Shown: one piece after another, positions 14,100 to 21,171 of the stretch | Layout: each line of letters opens with the position of its first letter | How positions within the stretch are numbered: the first letter of the stretch is position 1 | Assembly: GCA_036667875.1 (NCBI GenBank) | Contig: JAVWTD010000017.1 | Location: forward strand, 1-22,713 | Length of the DNA stretch: 22,713 nucleotides | Direction of reading: 5' to 3' | Source of the DNA: CAJGDV01 sp036667875 | GTDB taxonomy: Bacteria > Bacillota_I > Bacilli_A > RF39 > UBA660 | Notes under the pieces: model-generated | What the model saw: the letters and a program-made list of their open reading frames with translations, nothing else | Database searches by the model: none | What the model was told of the DNA's origin: nothing | Made by a program: the position numbers and the translations under genes

Positions 14100-15026
14100 T
14101 TATCTTATATATTGTTTAACATTTTTTTTGTTAGCGTCTTTTATTATTTTAAGTTTCCAGTTTTCTTCCCATGGAAGAGTTTTTTCCCATGGTCTTGCAT
14201 ATAATAGCATATTTTCAAAATTCTCACTTCTTGATGCATAATCCCAGGCTATTTCTTCATTTGATCTATGTTTAGTATATCCAAGTTGATCATGGCTTAG
14301 AAAAGTATCGTGACTTTCAGCAAAGTTAATTATTTTGTTATGGTTATTTCCAAAGTATTCGTTAGTTAAGACCATCATGTATTTTGTGTATGCATCTATT
14401 AATTCAGTACTACCAAAAATGACTTCTCCATATATTATAAAATCATCTTTACTGTATCTTTGTTGTATTTCTTTCCAAAAAGATACTCCTTCTTCTGGTA
14501 ATCCTATACTTTTGGCGGCATCAAACCTAAATCCTTTAACTCCACTTTCTACTAATTCATCTAAGAATTTAAATATTTCTTTTTTTACCTCATTATTATT
14601 TACATTTAATCCTGGAAGTCCCATACAATAATTGATTACTTCATATCTATTATTCCAATCATAGACATTTCTTTTTTCCTTCCAAAAATTTGGATTATTT
14701 CGATATTTTTCAGGTACTAGTGGATGTGGATTAAGTGTTCCATCATTATTTTGGGCTAAATGGTTGCATACTACATCACTTATTATTCTTATATCATAAT
14801 AGCCTGCTGTTTCTGTTAGTTCTTTTAAATCTTCTTTGGTTCCAAAATAATTGCCTATTTCAAATGATACTGGTTGATAGGATAACCACCACTCACCTGG
14901 ACCTCCTGTCTCTTTAAGAGGTTGTAGTGGGTTAATTTGGATTGTATCAAAGCCTTGTTCTTTGATAAGTGGTAAGTTTTTTATAATCTCTTTCAATTCC
15001 CAATTTAAACAGTGTATAATTTTCAT
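14100..15026 (-). CDS. Short GH13 alpha-amylase-like enzyme, cytoplasmic
   Basis: The 308-residue product is a GH13 catalytic barrel. Conserved regions: GFDTIQINPLQP, region I DVVCNH, region II GFRFDAAK with nucleophile D169, region III IIYGEV with acid/base E201, and region IV FAESHD with D240. GEWWLSYQPVSFEIGNYFGT is also typical. All three catalytic acids are present, so it may be active on alpha-glucans or maltooligosaccharides. There is no signal peptide, so it should be cytoplasmic. It stops soon after the eighth strand region and lacks the beta-sheet domain C that most alpha-amylases (450 residues or more) carry. AGAAGGAG precedes the ATG, and it has its own promoter. It lies inside the element between the recombinase gene and the arc operon. 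Its link to arginine metabolism is not evident. Confidence 0.82.
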   Translation of the reverse strand: MKIIHCLNWELKEIIKNLPLIKEQGFDTIQINPLQPLKETGGPGEWWLSYQPVSFEIGNYFGTKEDLKELTETAGYYDIRIISDVVCNHLAQNNDGTLNPHPLVPEKYRNNPNFWKEKRNVYDWNNRYEVINYCMGLPGLNVNNNEVKKEIFKFLDELVESGVKGFRFDAAKSIGLPEEGVSFWKEIQQRYSKDDFIIYGEVIFGSTELIDAYTKYMMVLTNEYFGNNHNKIINFAESHDTFLSHDQLGYTKHRSNEEIAWDYASRSENFENMLLYARPWEKTLPWEENWKLKIIKDANKKNVKQYIR

Positions 15027-15063
15027 GATTTGTGTTACTCCTTCTCATAGTTTATACACCTTA

Positions 15064-15072
15064 ATTATAACA
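15064..15072 (-). promoter_or_regulatory. Extended -10 promoter of the GH13 gene
   Basis: Minus strand TGTTATAAT. The region where a -35 box would be is the T tract of the arc operon terminator, so terminator and promoter abut. Confidence 0.55.
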
Positions 15073-15080
15073 TTTTTACC

Positions 15081-15117
15081 AAAAAAAAAGAAGAATATTT
15101 AAATATTTCCTCTTTTT
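15081..15117 (-). terminator. Terminator of the arcABCD operon
   Basis: On the minus strand an 11-base stem (AAAAAGAGGAA with TTCTTCTTTTT, one G-U pair), extended by an ATATT pairing after a bulge, is followed by nine T. It lies directly after the arcD stop codon. Confidence 0.8.
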
Positions 15118-15123
15118 CAGTTA

Positions 15124-16539
15124 TTATAATATAGCCATAGCTATACTTAAAATTACAATGTTAGCAACTATTAATGCTAATAGAACTTTCCAAACGAATT
15201 TAATCCATGTAGAGAATTCTATTTTTGATGTTGCTAAACCTCCCATTACTACTGCACTTGTAGGTGTTACTAGATTAACTACACCACAAGCTGAACAGAA
15301 GATCATTATCATTACTTCTGGGCTTAATTTTAATGCATCTGCTAAACCACCCATTATAGGCATTGAAGCACCTGCTAAACCTGAAGTTGATGGGATTAAG
15401 AATGATAATCCTAAATATAAGAAATAAGATAATCCAGTAAATAACCAAGTACTTACACCTTCTAAGGCATTAGCGGCATTTACTAAAATATAATCTCCTA
15501 ATCCTGTTTGTCCCATTATAACTGAGATACCACGAGATACTGCAATTACTAAAGCAACACCCATCATATCAGCACAACCTGAAACAAATGAATTAACGAT
15601 TTCTTTTTCTTTCAATCTATAGATTAATCCAACTATAACAGCCATGATAAAGAACCATGCTGATAATTCTTGAAAATACCATTCTCCGAAAGGAAGACCT
15701 GTCAAGAATTTAGTTGAGTTTTGAAATATTGTAACATTAAAGTCTCCCCAAGGGATTAAACTTAAAATCATTACTACAAATGATAAAGCAAATATACAAA
15801 GAATTGCTTTTCTTTTTCCAGTTAATTTTGGAGTTTCTTCTTTTGAATCATTCTTTAAGAATAATTTTTCTGAAGATACTTTTTCTTCTTGTGTAAGAAG
15901 TGAAGCTTCTTTCTTTGCTTTTACTTTTTTAGCATATCTCATAACATAAATTGTTGCGATTAAGTATGAAGTTATCCAAAGAATTGCTCCTAATGTGATA
16001 ACTACTCCTTGATTAACAACTACTCCTTCTGGTAGAGCATCAATTGCAGCTCCTACAGCAAAAGGATTTACAGTTGAACCAAGAACACCTACTCCTGCTC
16101 CAAGTAAGATAATTGCAGCACCTGTTAAACTATCAAATCCTGCAAACATCATTGTTCCAACGATTAATGCATAGAAGGCAATTGTTTCTTCTGCCATTCC
16201 ATAAGATGTTCCACCTAATGAAAATATAAACATTAGGATAGGAATCATGATCATTTCTTTTCCTTTTAGTTTTTCAACTACTTTTGAAATTCCTGCTTGA
16301 AGTGCTTCTGTTTTAGTAACAACTCCAAGGAAACCTCCTATGATCATAACAAATAGTGCAACGTCGATTGCATCGACAAATCCTGAAATTGGTGACATAA
16401 CTACCATTGGTACTGTGGCACCTGTTACGCTTTTACTGTTTATAATATTTGTAACTATTGCCAAAATGAAAATAATTAATAATAAAACACTAAAAGCTGA
16501 AGGCATTCTAAAGCCTCTTTTTTTTGTTTCTTTTTCCAT
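15124..16539 (-). CDS. arcD: YfcC/DcuC-family transporter, probable arginine:ornithine antiporter of the ADI operon
   Basis: The 471-residue protein has about 11-12 membrane helices and a charged cytoplasmic loop near residues 200-245. It belongs to the YfcC branch of the C4-dicarboxylate carrier (DcuC-like) superfamily, with family stretches such as FSLGGTSYGMAEETIAFY, LGAGVGVLGSTVNPFAVG and LIPSTSGLAGASMPIMGGL. Members encoded in arginine deiminase operons of streptococci and others exchange arginine for ornithine, so energy-free import is the expected role. The assignment to arcD rests on operon position, not on sequence alone. It is the last gene, 11 bases after arcC, with GAGAGGTAG before its ATG, and is followed by a strong terminator. 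Confidence 0.85.
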   Translation of the reverse strand: MEKETKKRGFRMPSAFSVLLLIIFILAIVTNIINSKSVTGATVPMVVMSPISGFVDAIDVALFVMIIGGFLGVVTKTEALQAGISKVVEKLKGKEMIMIPILMFIFSLGGTSYGMAEETIAFYALIVGTMMFAGFDSLTGAAIILLGAGVGVLGSTVNPFAVGAAIDALPEGVVVNQGVVITLGAILWITSYLIATIYVMRYAKKVKAKKEASLLTQEEKVSSEKLFLKNDSKEETPKLTGKRKAILCIFALSFVVMILSLIPWGDFNVTIFQNSTKFLTGLPFGEWYFQELSAWFFIMAVIVGLIYRLKEKEIVNSFVSGCADMMGVALVIAVSRGISVIMGQTGLGDYILVNAANALEGVSTWLFTGLSYFLYLGLSFLIPSTSGLAGASMPIMGGLADALKLSPEVMIMIFCSACGVVNLVTPTSAVVMGGLATSKIEFSTWIKFVWKVLLALIVANIVILSIAMAIL

Positions 16540-16550
16540 AAACTACCTCT

Positions 16551-17486
16551 CTAATTCGTTATATAAGTACCTGTTTCACCATGTAAAGCGTTTATTGCTT
16601 TATCGAGTGAAGTTATTATTGCAGTTCCTTTTTGATTATTAGCTATAAAGTCAAGACATGCTTCAACTTTTGGTAGCATACTTCCTGGTGCAAATTGTTT
16701 ATCATCTATGTACTTAAGAGTTTCCTCTTTTGTCATGTGTGATATACCTTTTACATTTTCAGTATTATAGTTGATACATACTTTTTCTACAGCGGTTAAA
16801 ATCAAAAGAATATCTGCATTCAACAAACTTGCTAATTTTGAACTTGATCTATCTTTATCGATAACTGCTGCTATACCTTCTAATCCTTCGTTGGTACGAA
16901 TTACAGGTATACCACCACCACCGACTGTGATAACAACATGTCCATTATCAACTAGTTCGTTTATTATTTTAAGTTCTACTATGTCGACTGGTTTAGGAGA
17001 TGGTACTACTCTTCTATAACCACGCCCGGCATCCTCAACGAACTTGAAACCTTTTTCTGAAGCAATCTTATCTGCTTCTTCTTTTTTATAAAATGAACCA
17101 ATAGGTTTTGTTGGATTGCTAAATGCTTTATCTAACTTATCAACTACCACTTGCGTTACTATAGTAGCACATTCCTTATTAATGGATTGGTTCTTTAATT
17201 CTTTTTGTATGGATTGTTGTAAATGGTAACCTATGTAGCCTTGACTCATAGCACCACATTCTGGAAAAGGCATATTTGGTGTGTTGCCTCCATTTAGGTT
17301 AGAATAGTCCATCGCTAGATTTATCATTCCAACTTGTGGACCATTTCCATGTGCAATTACTACATCATTTCCATCTTTTATTAATTCCACTATTGATTTA
17401 GCAGTTTCTTTAACTAAGGATAGTTGCTCTTCTGGATTATTGCCTAAAGCATTGCCTCCTAGAGCTATTACTATTTTCTTTCCCAT
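16551..17486 (-). CDS. arcC: Carbamate kinase
   Basis: ArcC transfers the phosphate of carbamoyl phosphate to ADP, yielding ATP, CO2 and ammonia, the energy-conserving step of the arginine deiminase pathway. The 311-residue product has the amino-acid kinase fold: KIVIALGGNALG, VIAHGNGPQVGM, PECGAMSQGYIGYHLQQ, RRVVPSPKPVDIVE, VITVGGGGIPV, AAVIDKDRSSSKLA, LILTAVEKVCINY and FAPGSMLPKVEA, all characteristic. Its start ATG overlaps the arcB stop codon by one base (TAATG), indicating translational coupling. Confidence 0.96.
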   Translation of the reverse strand: MGKKIVIALGGNALGNNPEEQLSLVKETAKSIVELIKDGNDVVIAHGNGPQVGMINLAMDYSNLNGGNTPNMPFPECGAMSQGYIGYHLQQSIQKELKNQSINKECATIVTQVVVDKLDKAFSNPTKPIGSFYKKEEADKIASEKGFKFVEDAGRGYRRVVPSPKPVDIVELKIINELVDNGHVVITVGGGGIPVIRTNEGLEGIAAVIDKDRSSSKLASLLNADILLILTAVEKVCINYNTENVKGISHMTKEETLKYIDDKQFAPGSMLPKVEACLDFIANNQKGTAIITSLDKAINALHGETGTYITN

Positions 17487-18478
17487 TATTTAAGTGTTGC
17501 ATACATTACTGCTTTTATTGTATGCATTCTATTTTCTGCTTCATCAAATACTTTTGATTGTTTAGATTCAAATACTTCGTCAGTTACTTCCATTTCTTTG
17601 AATCCGAATTTTTCATTAACTTCTTTTCCTATTGTTGTATCTAAATTGTGGAATGAAGGTAAACAGTGTAAGAAGATAGCAGATTCATTTGCATTTTCCA
17701 TAAGTTTTCTATTTACTTGATAAGGATATAATAATTTAGTACGAGATTCCCAAATTTCATCTGGTTCTCCCATAGAAACCCAAATATCAGTGTAGATTAC
17801 ATCTGCATTTTTTGTTCCTTCGTTAACATCCTCAGTACATTTAATAGAACAGTCATTATGTAATGCAATTTCTTTACATTCTTCTATTAATTTAGAATCT
17901 GGAAATAATTCTTTTGGAGCACAGCAAGTGAAATTTAATCCCATTTTTGCACATGCTACCATTAATGAATTTGCTACGTTATTTCTAGCATCACCCATAA
18001 AAGTAAAGTTTATTCCCTTAAGATGACCAAAATTTTCTTCAATTGTTAATAAATCGGCAAGCATTTGAGTAGGATGAAATTCATTAGTTAACCCGTTCCA
18101 TACTGGAACACCAGATTTCGCTGACATTTCTTCTACGATTTCTTGGCTAAATCCACGATATTCTAATCCATCGTACATTCTACCCAAAACTCTTGCTGTG
18201 TCTGCAATACTTTCTTTTTTTCCCATTTGAGAACTTGTTGGATCTAGAAAAGTTACTCCCATTCCTAAATCGTATCCTGCTACTTCAAAAGCACATCTTG
18301 TTCTTGTTGAAGTTTTTTCAAAAAGTAATGCTACATTTTTTCCCTCTAAATATTTATGAGGTGTGTTTGTTAATTTCAGTTTTTTAAATTCTGCTGATAC
18401 ATCTAATAAATATCTTATTTCTTCTGATGTAAAATCTAATAGTTTTAAAAAACTTCTTCCACTTAAATTTACAGCCAT
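17486..18478 (-). CDS. arcB: Ornithine carbamoyltransferase, catabolic
   Basis: ArcB splits citrulline with phosphate into ornithine and carbamoyl phosphate. The 330-residue product shows the carbamoyl phosphate site FEKTSTRTRCAFE (S57-T-R59-T-R61), PTSSQMGKKESIADTARVLGRMYD, the HPTQ motif in NEFHPTQMLADLLTI, the GDARNNVANSL loop, WVSMGEP and FLHCLPSFHN for ornithine binding. Length matches the family. Catabolic rather than biosynthetic function is inferred from the operon, since sequence alone does not separate ArcB from ArgF. AAGGAGAA lies before the ATG, 21 bases after arcA. Confidence 0.95.
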   Translation of the reverse strand: MAVNLSGRSFLKLLDFTSEEIRYLLDVSAEFKKLKLTNTPHKYLEGKNVALLFEKTSTRTRCAFEVAGYDLGMGVTFLDPTSSQMGKKESIADTARVLGRMYDGLEYRGFSQEIVEEMSAKSGVPVWNGLTNEFHPTQMLADLLTIEENFGHLKGINFTFMGDARNNVANSLMVACAKMGLNFTCCAPKELFPDSKLIEECKEIALHNDCSIKCTEDVNEGTKNADVIYTDIWVSMGEPDEIWESRTKLLYPYQVNRKLMENANESAIFLHCLPSFHNLDTTIGKEVNEKFGFKEMEVTDEVFESKQSKVFDEAENRMHTIKAVMYATLK

Positions 18479-18499
18479 ATTTATTCTCCTTTTCTGTTT

Positions 18500-19732
18500 C
18501 TAGTCTTCTCTTATTAAAGGCATACTCATACATCTTGGACCACCACGGCCACGAGATAATTCAGCACTTGGCATTTCTATAACTTTTAGTCCATGTTTTT
18601 TAAGTAAGTTATTAGTAATGTCATTTCTATCATAAACAATTACAACTCCTGGTGCTATACATAATGTATTAGAGCCATCATTCCATTGTTCACGTTCTGC
18701 TGCTATTCTATCTCCTCCTGCACAAGGAATTAGTGTAATATCCATTTTTAAATATTTTTCTAATACTTTTTCAAGAGTACTTGTCATTTTTTTAACTTTA
18801 ATTTCGTCTTCTTCTTTTCCCTTAGTAATTTCAAAAACTTCTAATGTTCCCATAATTCCAGGGTGAAAAGTAAATTTGTCATAATCTATTTGAGTGAAAA
18901 CAGTATCTAGATGCATAAATGCACGTGTATTAGGAATATTAAATGCTAATACTGTATCTATTTTACAGTCTTCTTCTTCAAATAGATTTCTTGCTAATAA
19001 TTCAATAGCGTCTGGACAAGTTCTTTGTGAAATTCCTACTGCAAGAACATGGTCATTTAAATTTAAAACATCTCCACCTTCAATATGAAAAGCATTGTAT
19101 CTATCATAGTACTTTTCTAATTGATCTTTATAATTTGGATGATATTCAAAAATATATTCCGCATAAATTGTTTCACGGTTACGTGTAACAGAATACATTT
19201 TATTTAAACATACTCCATCTCCAATACTAGCAAAAGGATCTCTAGTAAAATATAGATTTGGCATTGGATCAGCTATAAATTTTGATTCTTCACTAACTAA
19301 ATCTACTAAAGAGTTAGCAACATCTCTTTCCTCTAAATCTAATTCATTTACATTTATACCTTCCATAGTTTTAAGAACTAATTGTTTATAATCACTTATT
19401 CCATCTAAATAATCATAAACTAAACTTTTATATTTAGGAGTTCTAATCCCTGCTTCGTAAATAAATTGTTTTAAAAATTTACTTTTCAATTCAGGATTTA
19501 GTTTTAATGTCTCTGCCATTAAATCTTCTAAATAAACAACCTCTACTCCATTATCTTTTAAAATCTTTGCAAACGTATCATGTTCTGCTTGCGCGTCTTT
19601 TAAAAATGGAATATCATCAAACAAAAGTCTACCTAATGTTTCAGGAGTTAAATTTAATAATTCTTTTCCTGGTCTATGAAGTAATACTTTCTTTAGTGGT
19701 TTGATTTCACTAGTTACATGAATTGCGCCCAT
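18500..19732 (-). CDS. arcA: Arginine deiminase
   Basis: ArcA hydrolyses arginine to citrulline and ammonia, the first step of the pathway. The 410-residue product has the typical length and active-site residues: FTRDPFASIG with D165, FHIEGGDVL with E218, AFMHLDTVFT with H274 and D276, and the nucleophile C401 in GRGGPRCMSMP near the C terminus. The start MGAIHVTSEIKPLKKVLLHRPGKE is usual, with AAGGAG before the ATG. It is the first gene of arcA-arcB-arcC-arcD, transcribed toward the recombinase gene, and its promoter lies in the last 150 bases of the element. No ArcR or ArgR regulator gene is nearby. Confidence 0.97.
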   Translation of the reverse strand: MGAIHVTSEIKPLKKVLLHRPGKELLNLTPETLGRLLFDDIPFLKDAQAEHDTFAKILKDNGVEVVYLEDLMAETLKLNPELKSKFLKQFIYEAGIRTPKYKSLVYDYLDGISDYKQLVLKTMEGINVNELDLEERDVANSLVDLVSEESKFIADPMPNLYFTRDPFASIGDGVCLNKMYSVTRNRETIYAEYIFEYHPNYKDQLEKYYDRYNAFHIEGGDVLNLNDHVLAVGISQRTCPDAIELLARNLFEEEDCKIDTVLAFNIPNTRAFMHLDTVFTQIDYDKFTFHPGIMGTLEVFEITKGKEEDEIKVKKMTSTLEKVLEKYLKMDITLIPCAGGDRIAAEREQWNDGSNTLCIAPGVVIVYDRNDITNNLLKKHGLKVIEMPSAELSRGRGGPRCMSMPLIRED

Positions 19733-19795
19733 TTTATTTCTCCTTCCAAATTGTCAAAAGATAGTTTAAGTAGAATTACCCTATCCTATGATATT

Positions 19796-19804
19796 AGTAT
19801 AGCA
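19796..19804 (-). promoter_or_regulatory. Extended -10 promoter of the arc operon
   Basis: Minus strand TGCTATACT fits TGnTATAmT with a poor -35 box. The leader is about 60 bases and can fold GATAG with CTATC around an inner GTA/TAC pair. I see no clear ArgR or CRP-type palindrome. The promoter is inside the element, so the operon does not depend on the flanking genes. Confidence 0.55.
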
Positions 19805-19856
19805 CAAAAATTTAAAATTTTCTATAATATTTAATTACTTTACAGTTCAAAACCAA

Positions 19857-20411
19857 ATGCAATCTTTAACACTAGCAGGTGGTATGCCCGAGATGACATT
19901 TGAATATGCTTTAAAACGTAATAAAATAGATCCTAAAAAAGATTTAAATATCGACACAAGTATTGCTTTTTCTGCTATGCAAGGTGCTTTCATAGGGGGA
20001 ACAGGAGATTTTGTAACTTTATTTGAACCTAATGCTTTAAATATTGAAAAACAAGGCTTAGGATATGTAGTTGCTTCAGTTGGTTCTTTAGCAGGGTCAG
20101 TTCCTTATACTGCATTTAATGCACAAAAAAGTTTTATAGAAAATAATCCTGACATTATTAGAAAATTTAAAAAAGCTTTACAAAAAGGAATTGACTTTAC
20201 ATATGAAAATGATAATAATACAATAGCAAAAGCAATTTCTAATCAATTTGTAGATACAAAAATAGATGATTTAACAAATATAGTTAAAAGATATAAAGAT
20301 AATAATTCTTGGTATGACTCTACAAAAATTAATAAATCTGATTTTGAACATATATTAGATATCATTAATAATGATGACCTTAAAGCAAATTATAATAAAT
20401 TAGTAAAATAG
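19857..20411 (+). CDS. ABC transporter substrate-binding protein (NMT1/ThiY-like), 3' part of the interrupted gene
   Basis: From base 19880 this frame encodes the second part of the binding protein that starts at 11532. It reads GGMPEMTFEYALKRNKIDPK, continues with SIAFSAMQGAFIGGTGDFVTLFEPNAL and Y-V-V-A-S-V-G-S-L-A-G, and ends in a helical tail, all usual for the C-terminal lobe of ThiY-like proteins. The first seven codons (MQSLTLA) come from the element end, and no ribosome binding site precedes the ATG at 19857, so independent translation is doubtful. Joining 11532-11956 to 19880-20411 gives 957 bases, that is 318 codons and a stop. The ATPase and permease genes of the transporter follow after a lipoprotein gene. 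Confidence 0.85.
   Translation: MQSLTLAGGMPEMTFEYALKRNKIDPKKDLNIDTSIAFSAMQGAFIGGTGDFVTLFEPNALNIEKQGLGYVVASVGSLAGSVPYTAFNAQKSFIENNPDIIRKFKKALQKGIDFTYENDNNTIAKAISNQFVDTKIDDLTNIVKRYKDNNSWYDSTKINKSDFEHILDIINNDDLKANYNKLVK
19861..19895. other. attR: right junction of the inserted element
   Basis: The element end AATCTTTAACACTAGCA (19861-19877) meets GG (19878-19879) and the resumed host codons TGGTATGCCCGAG. GCAGG at 19875-19879 is the direct repeat of 11952-11956. The element arm pairs as an inverted repeat with the arm at 11957-11973. Confidence 0.8.
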
Positions 20412-20421
20412 TTAAATTATT

Positions 20422-20441
20422 TGGTATAATATTAATGGTGA
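20422..20441 (+). promoter_or_regulatory. Extended -10 promoter and ribosome binding site of the lipoprotein gene
   Basis: TGGTATAAT (20422-20430) fits TGnTATAAT. Five bases later comes TGGTGAT (20436-20442), then ATG at 20448. The leader would be only about 11 bases. Confidence 0.6.
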
Positions 20442-20447
20442 TATAAA

Positions 20448-21113
20448 ATGAGAAAGATATTTATAATTTCCTTAATAGTTTTGTGCCTTACTGGGTGTGG
20501 CAAAGAAAAAAATATAAAAAAGCAAAAAGAAAAGAAAAAGGAAACTCCAATAATAGAAAAAAAATATGTTGATGATAATCCTATAAAGTTAGGTATTTAC
20601 GCTTATGAAAATGGAATACCTAATTTACAAAGTGAAATATATCATGCTTGGAATCCGGATACTCCGATTTCTTATTTTTCTATATTTTATACTAATGAGA
20701 AATCGGTAAGTCCAAATAAATTTCAAGATGTATTTAGGCAATATCAAAGTACTTATACTGATATAGAGAAATACAAAATTGGTTATTCATTTGAGTTTAA
20801 AATTGATACTGGAGAAACAATTATTAGGACAGTGAAACAACCTGATGATGTTTGGAGTTTCTTTGATTATGTTCAAGTATACATGTATGACGATTTCTTT
20901 CATGAATTAGATTCATGGTATTCACATACTGAACAAAAAGATTTTAACGAAAATTCTTTGTTTACTACATTTAAAATATGTTCTGGATTTTTTATTGATA
21001 AAGTTGTCTCTGACATAACAGTTACTGCTTTTACATACGATGATGAAGAAGACTTTAAAGAAGGTATTTATAGAGGAAATAGTAAAGCAACAATGATAGT
21101 AAGAAAACCTTAA
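20448..21113 (+). CDS. Hypothetical lipoprotein
   Basis: The 221-residue product begins with a lipoprotein signal peptide, MRKIFIISLIVLCLTGC, with lipobox L-T-G-C17, so it should be lipid-anchored on the outer face of the membrane. A lysine- and glutamate-rich linker (about 18-40) leads to a folded domain of about 175 residues rich in Tyr, Phe and Asp, with IKLGIYAYENGIPNLQSEIY and DVWSFFDYVQVYMYDDFFHEL. I do not recognise the family. It lies between the binding-protein gene and the ATPase gene, but has its own promoter and terminator, so it may be functionally separate from the transporter. Confidence 0.75.
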   Translation: MRKIFIISLIVLCLTGCGKEKNIKKQKEKKKETPIIEKKYVDDNPIKLGIYAYENGIPNLQSEIYHAWNPDTPISYFSIFYTNEKSVSPNKFQDVFRQYQSTYTDIEKYKIGYSFEFKIDTGETIIRTVKQPDDVWSFFDYVQVYMYDDFFHELDSWYSHTEQKDFNENSLFTTFKICSGFFIDKVVSDITVTAFTYDDEEDFKEGIYRGNSKATMIVRKP

Positions 21114-21126
21114 ATAAGGTTTTTTT
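21104..21126 (+). terminator. Terminator of the lipoprotein gene, stop codon in the hairpin
   Basis: AAAACCTT (21104-21111), loop AAAT, AAGGTTTT (21116-21123), further T. The TAA stop (21111-21113) begins in the stem and ends in the loop. Confidence 0.8.
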
Positions 21127-21171
21127 ATTAGCAAAACTTTAAATATTACATAGTATAAATTAGGTGATTTT

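Larger units (their letters stand above)
11957..19879. mobile_element. 7.9-kb integrated element with serine recombinase and arginine deiminase operon
   Basis: The element is defined by the two halves of one binding-protein gene on either side and the direct repeat GCAGG at both junctions. Removing 7,923 bases restores a single frame of 318 codons. Contents from left to right: putative metalloprotease (-), large serine recombinase (+), GH13 enzyme (-), arcD, arcC, arcB, arcA (all -). It holds no phage structural, conjugation or replication genes that I can see, so it would be a minimal integrative element or genomic island mobilised by its recombinase. The joined ends form a palindromic attP-like site centred on GG. 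Nested insertions are possible, but nothing inside shows an inner boundary. Confidence 0.82.

Noticed and set aside
11532..20411. Two binding-protein frames as independent paralogs
   Set aside because: They cover non-overlapping, consecutive parts of the family, join in frame at a shared GCAGG, and each lacks the other lobe.
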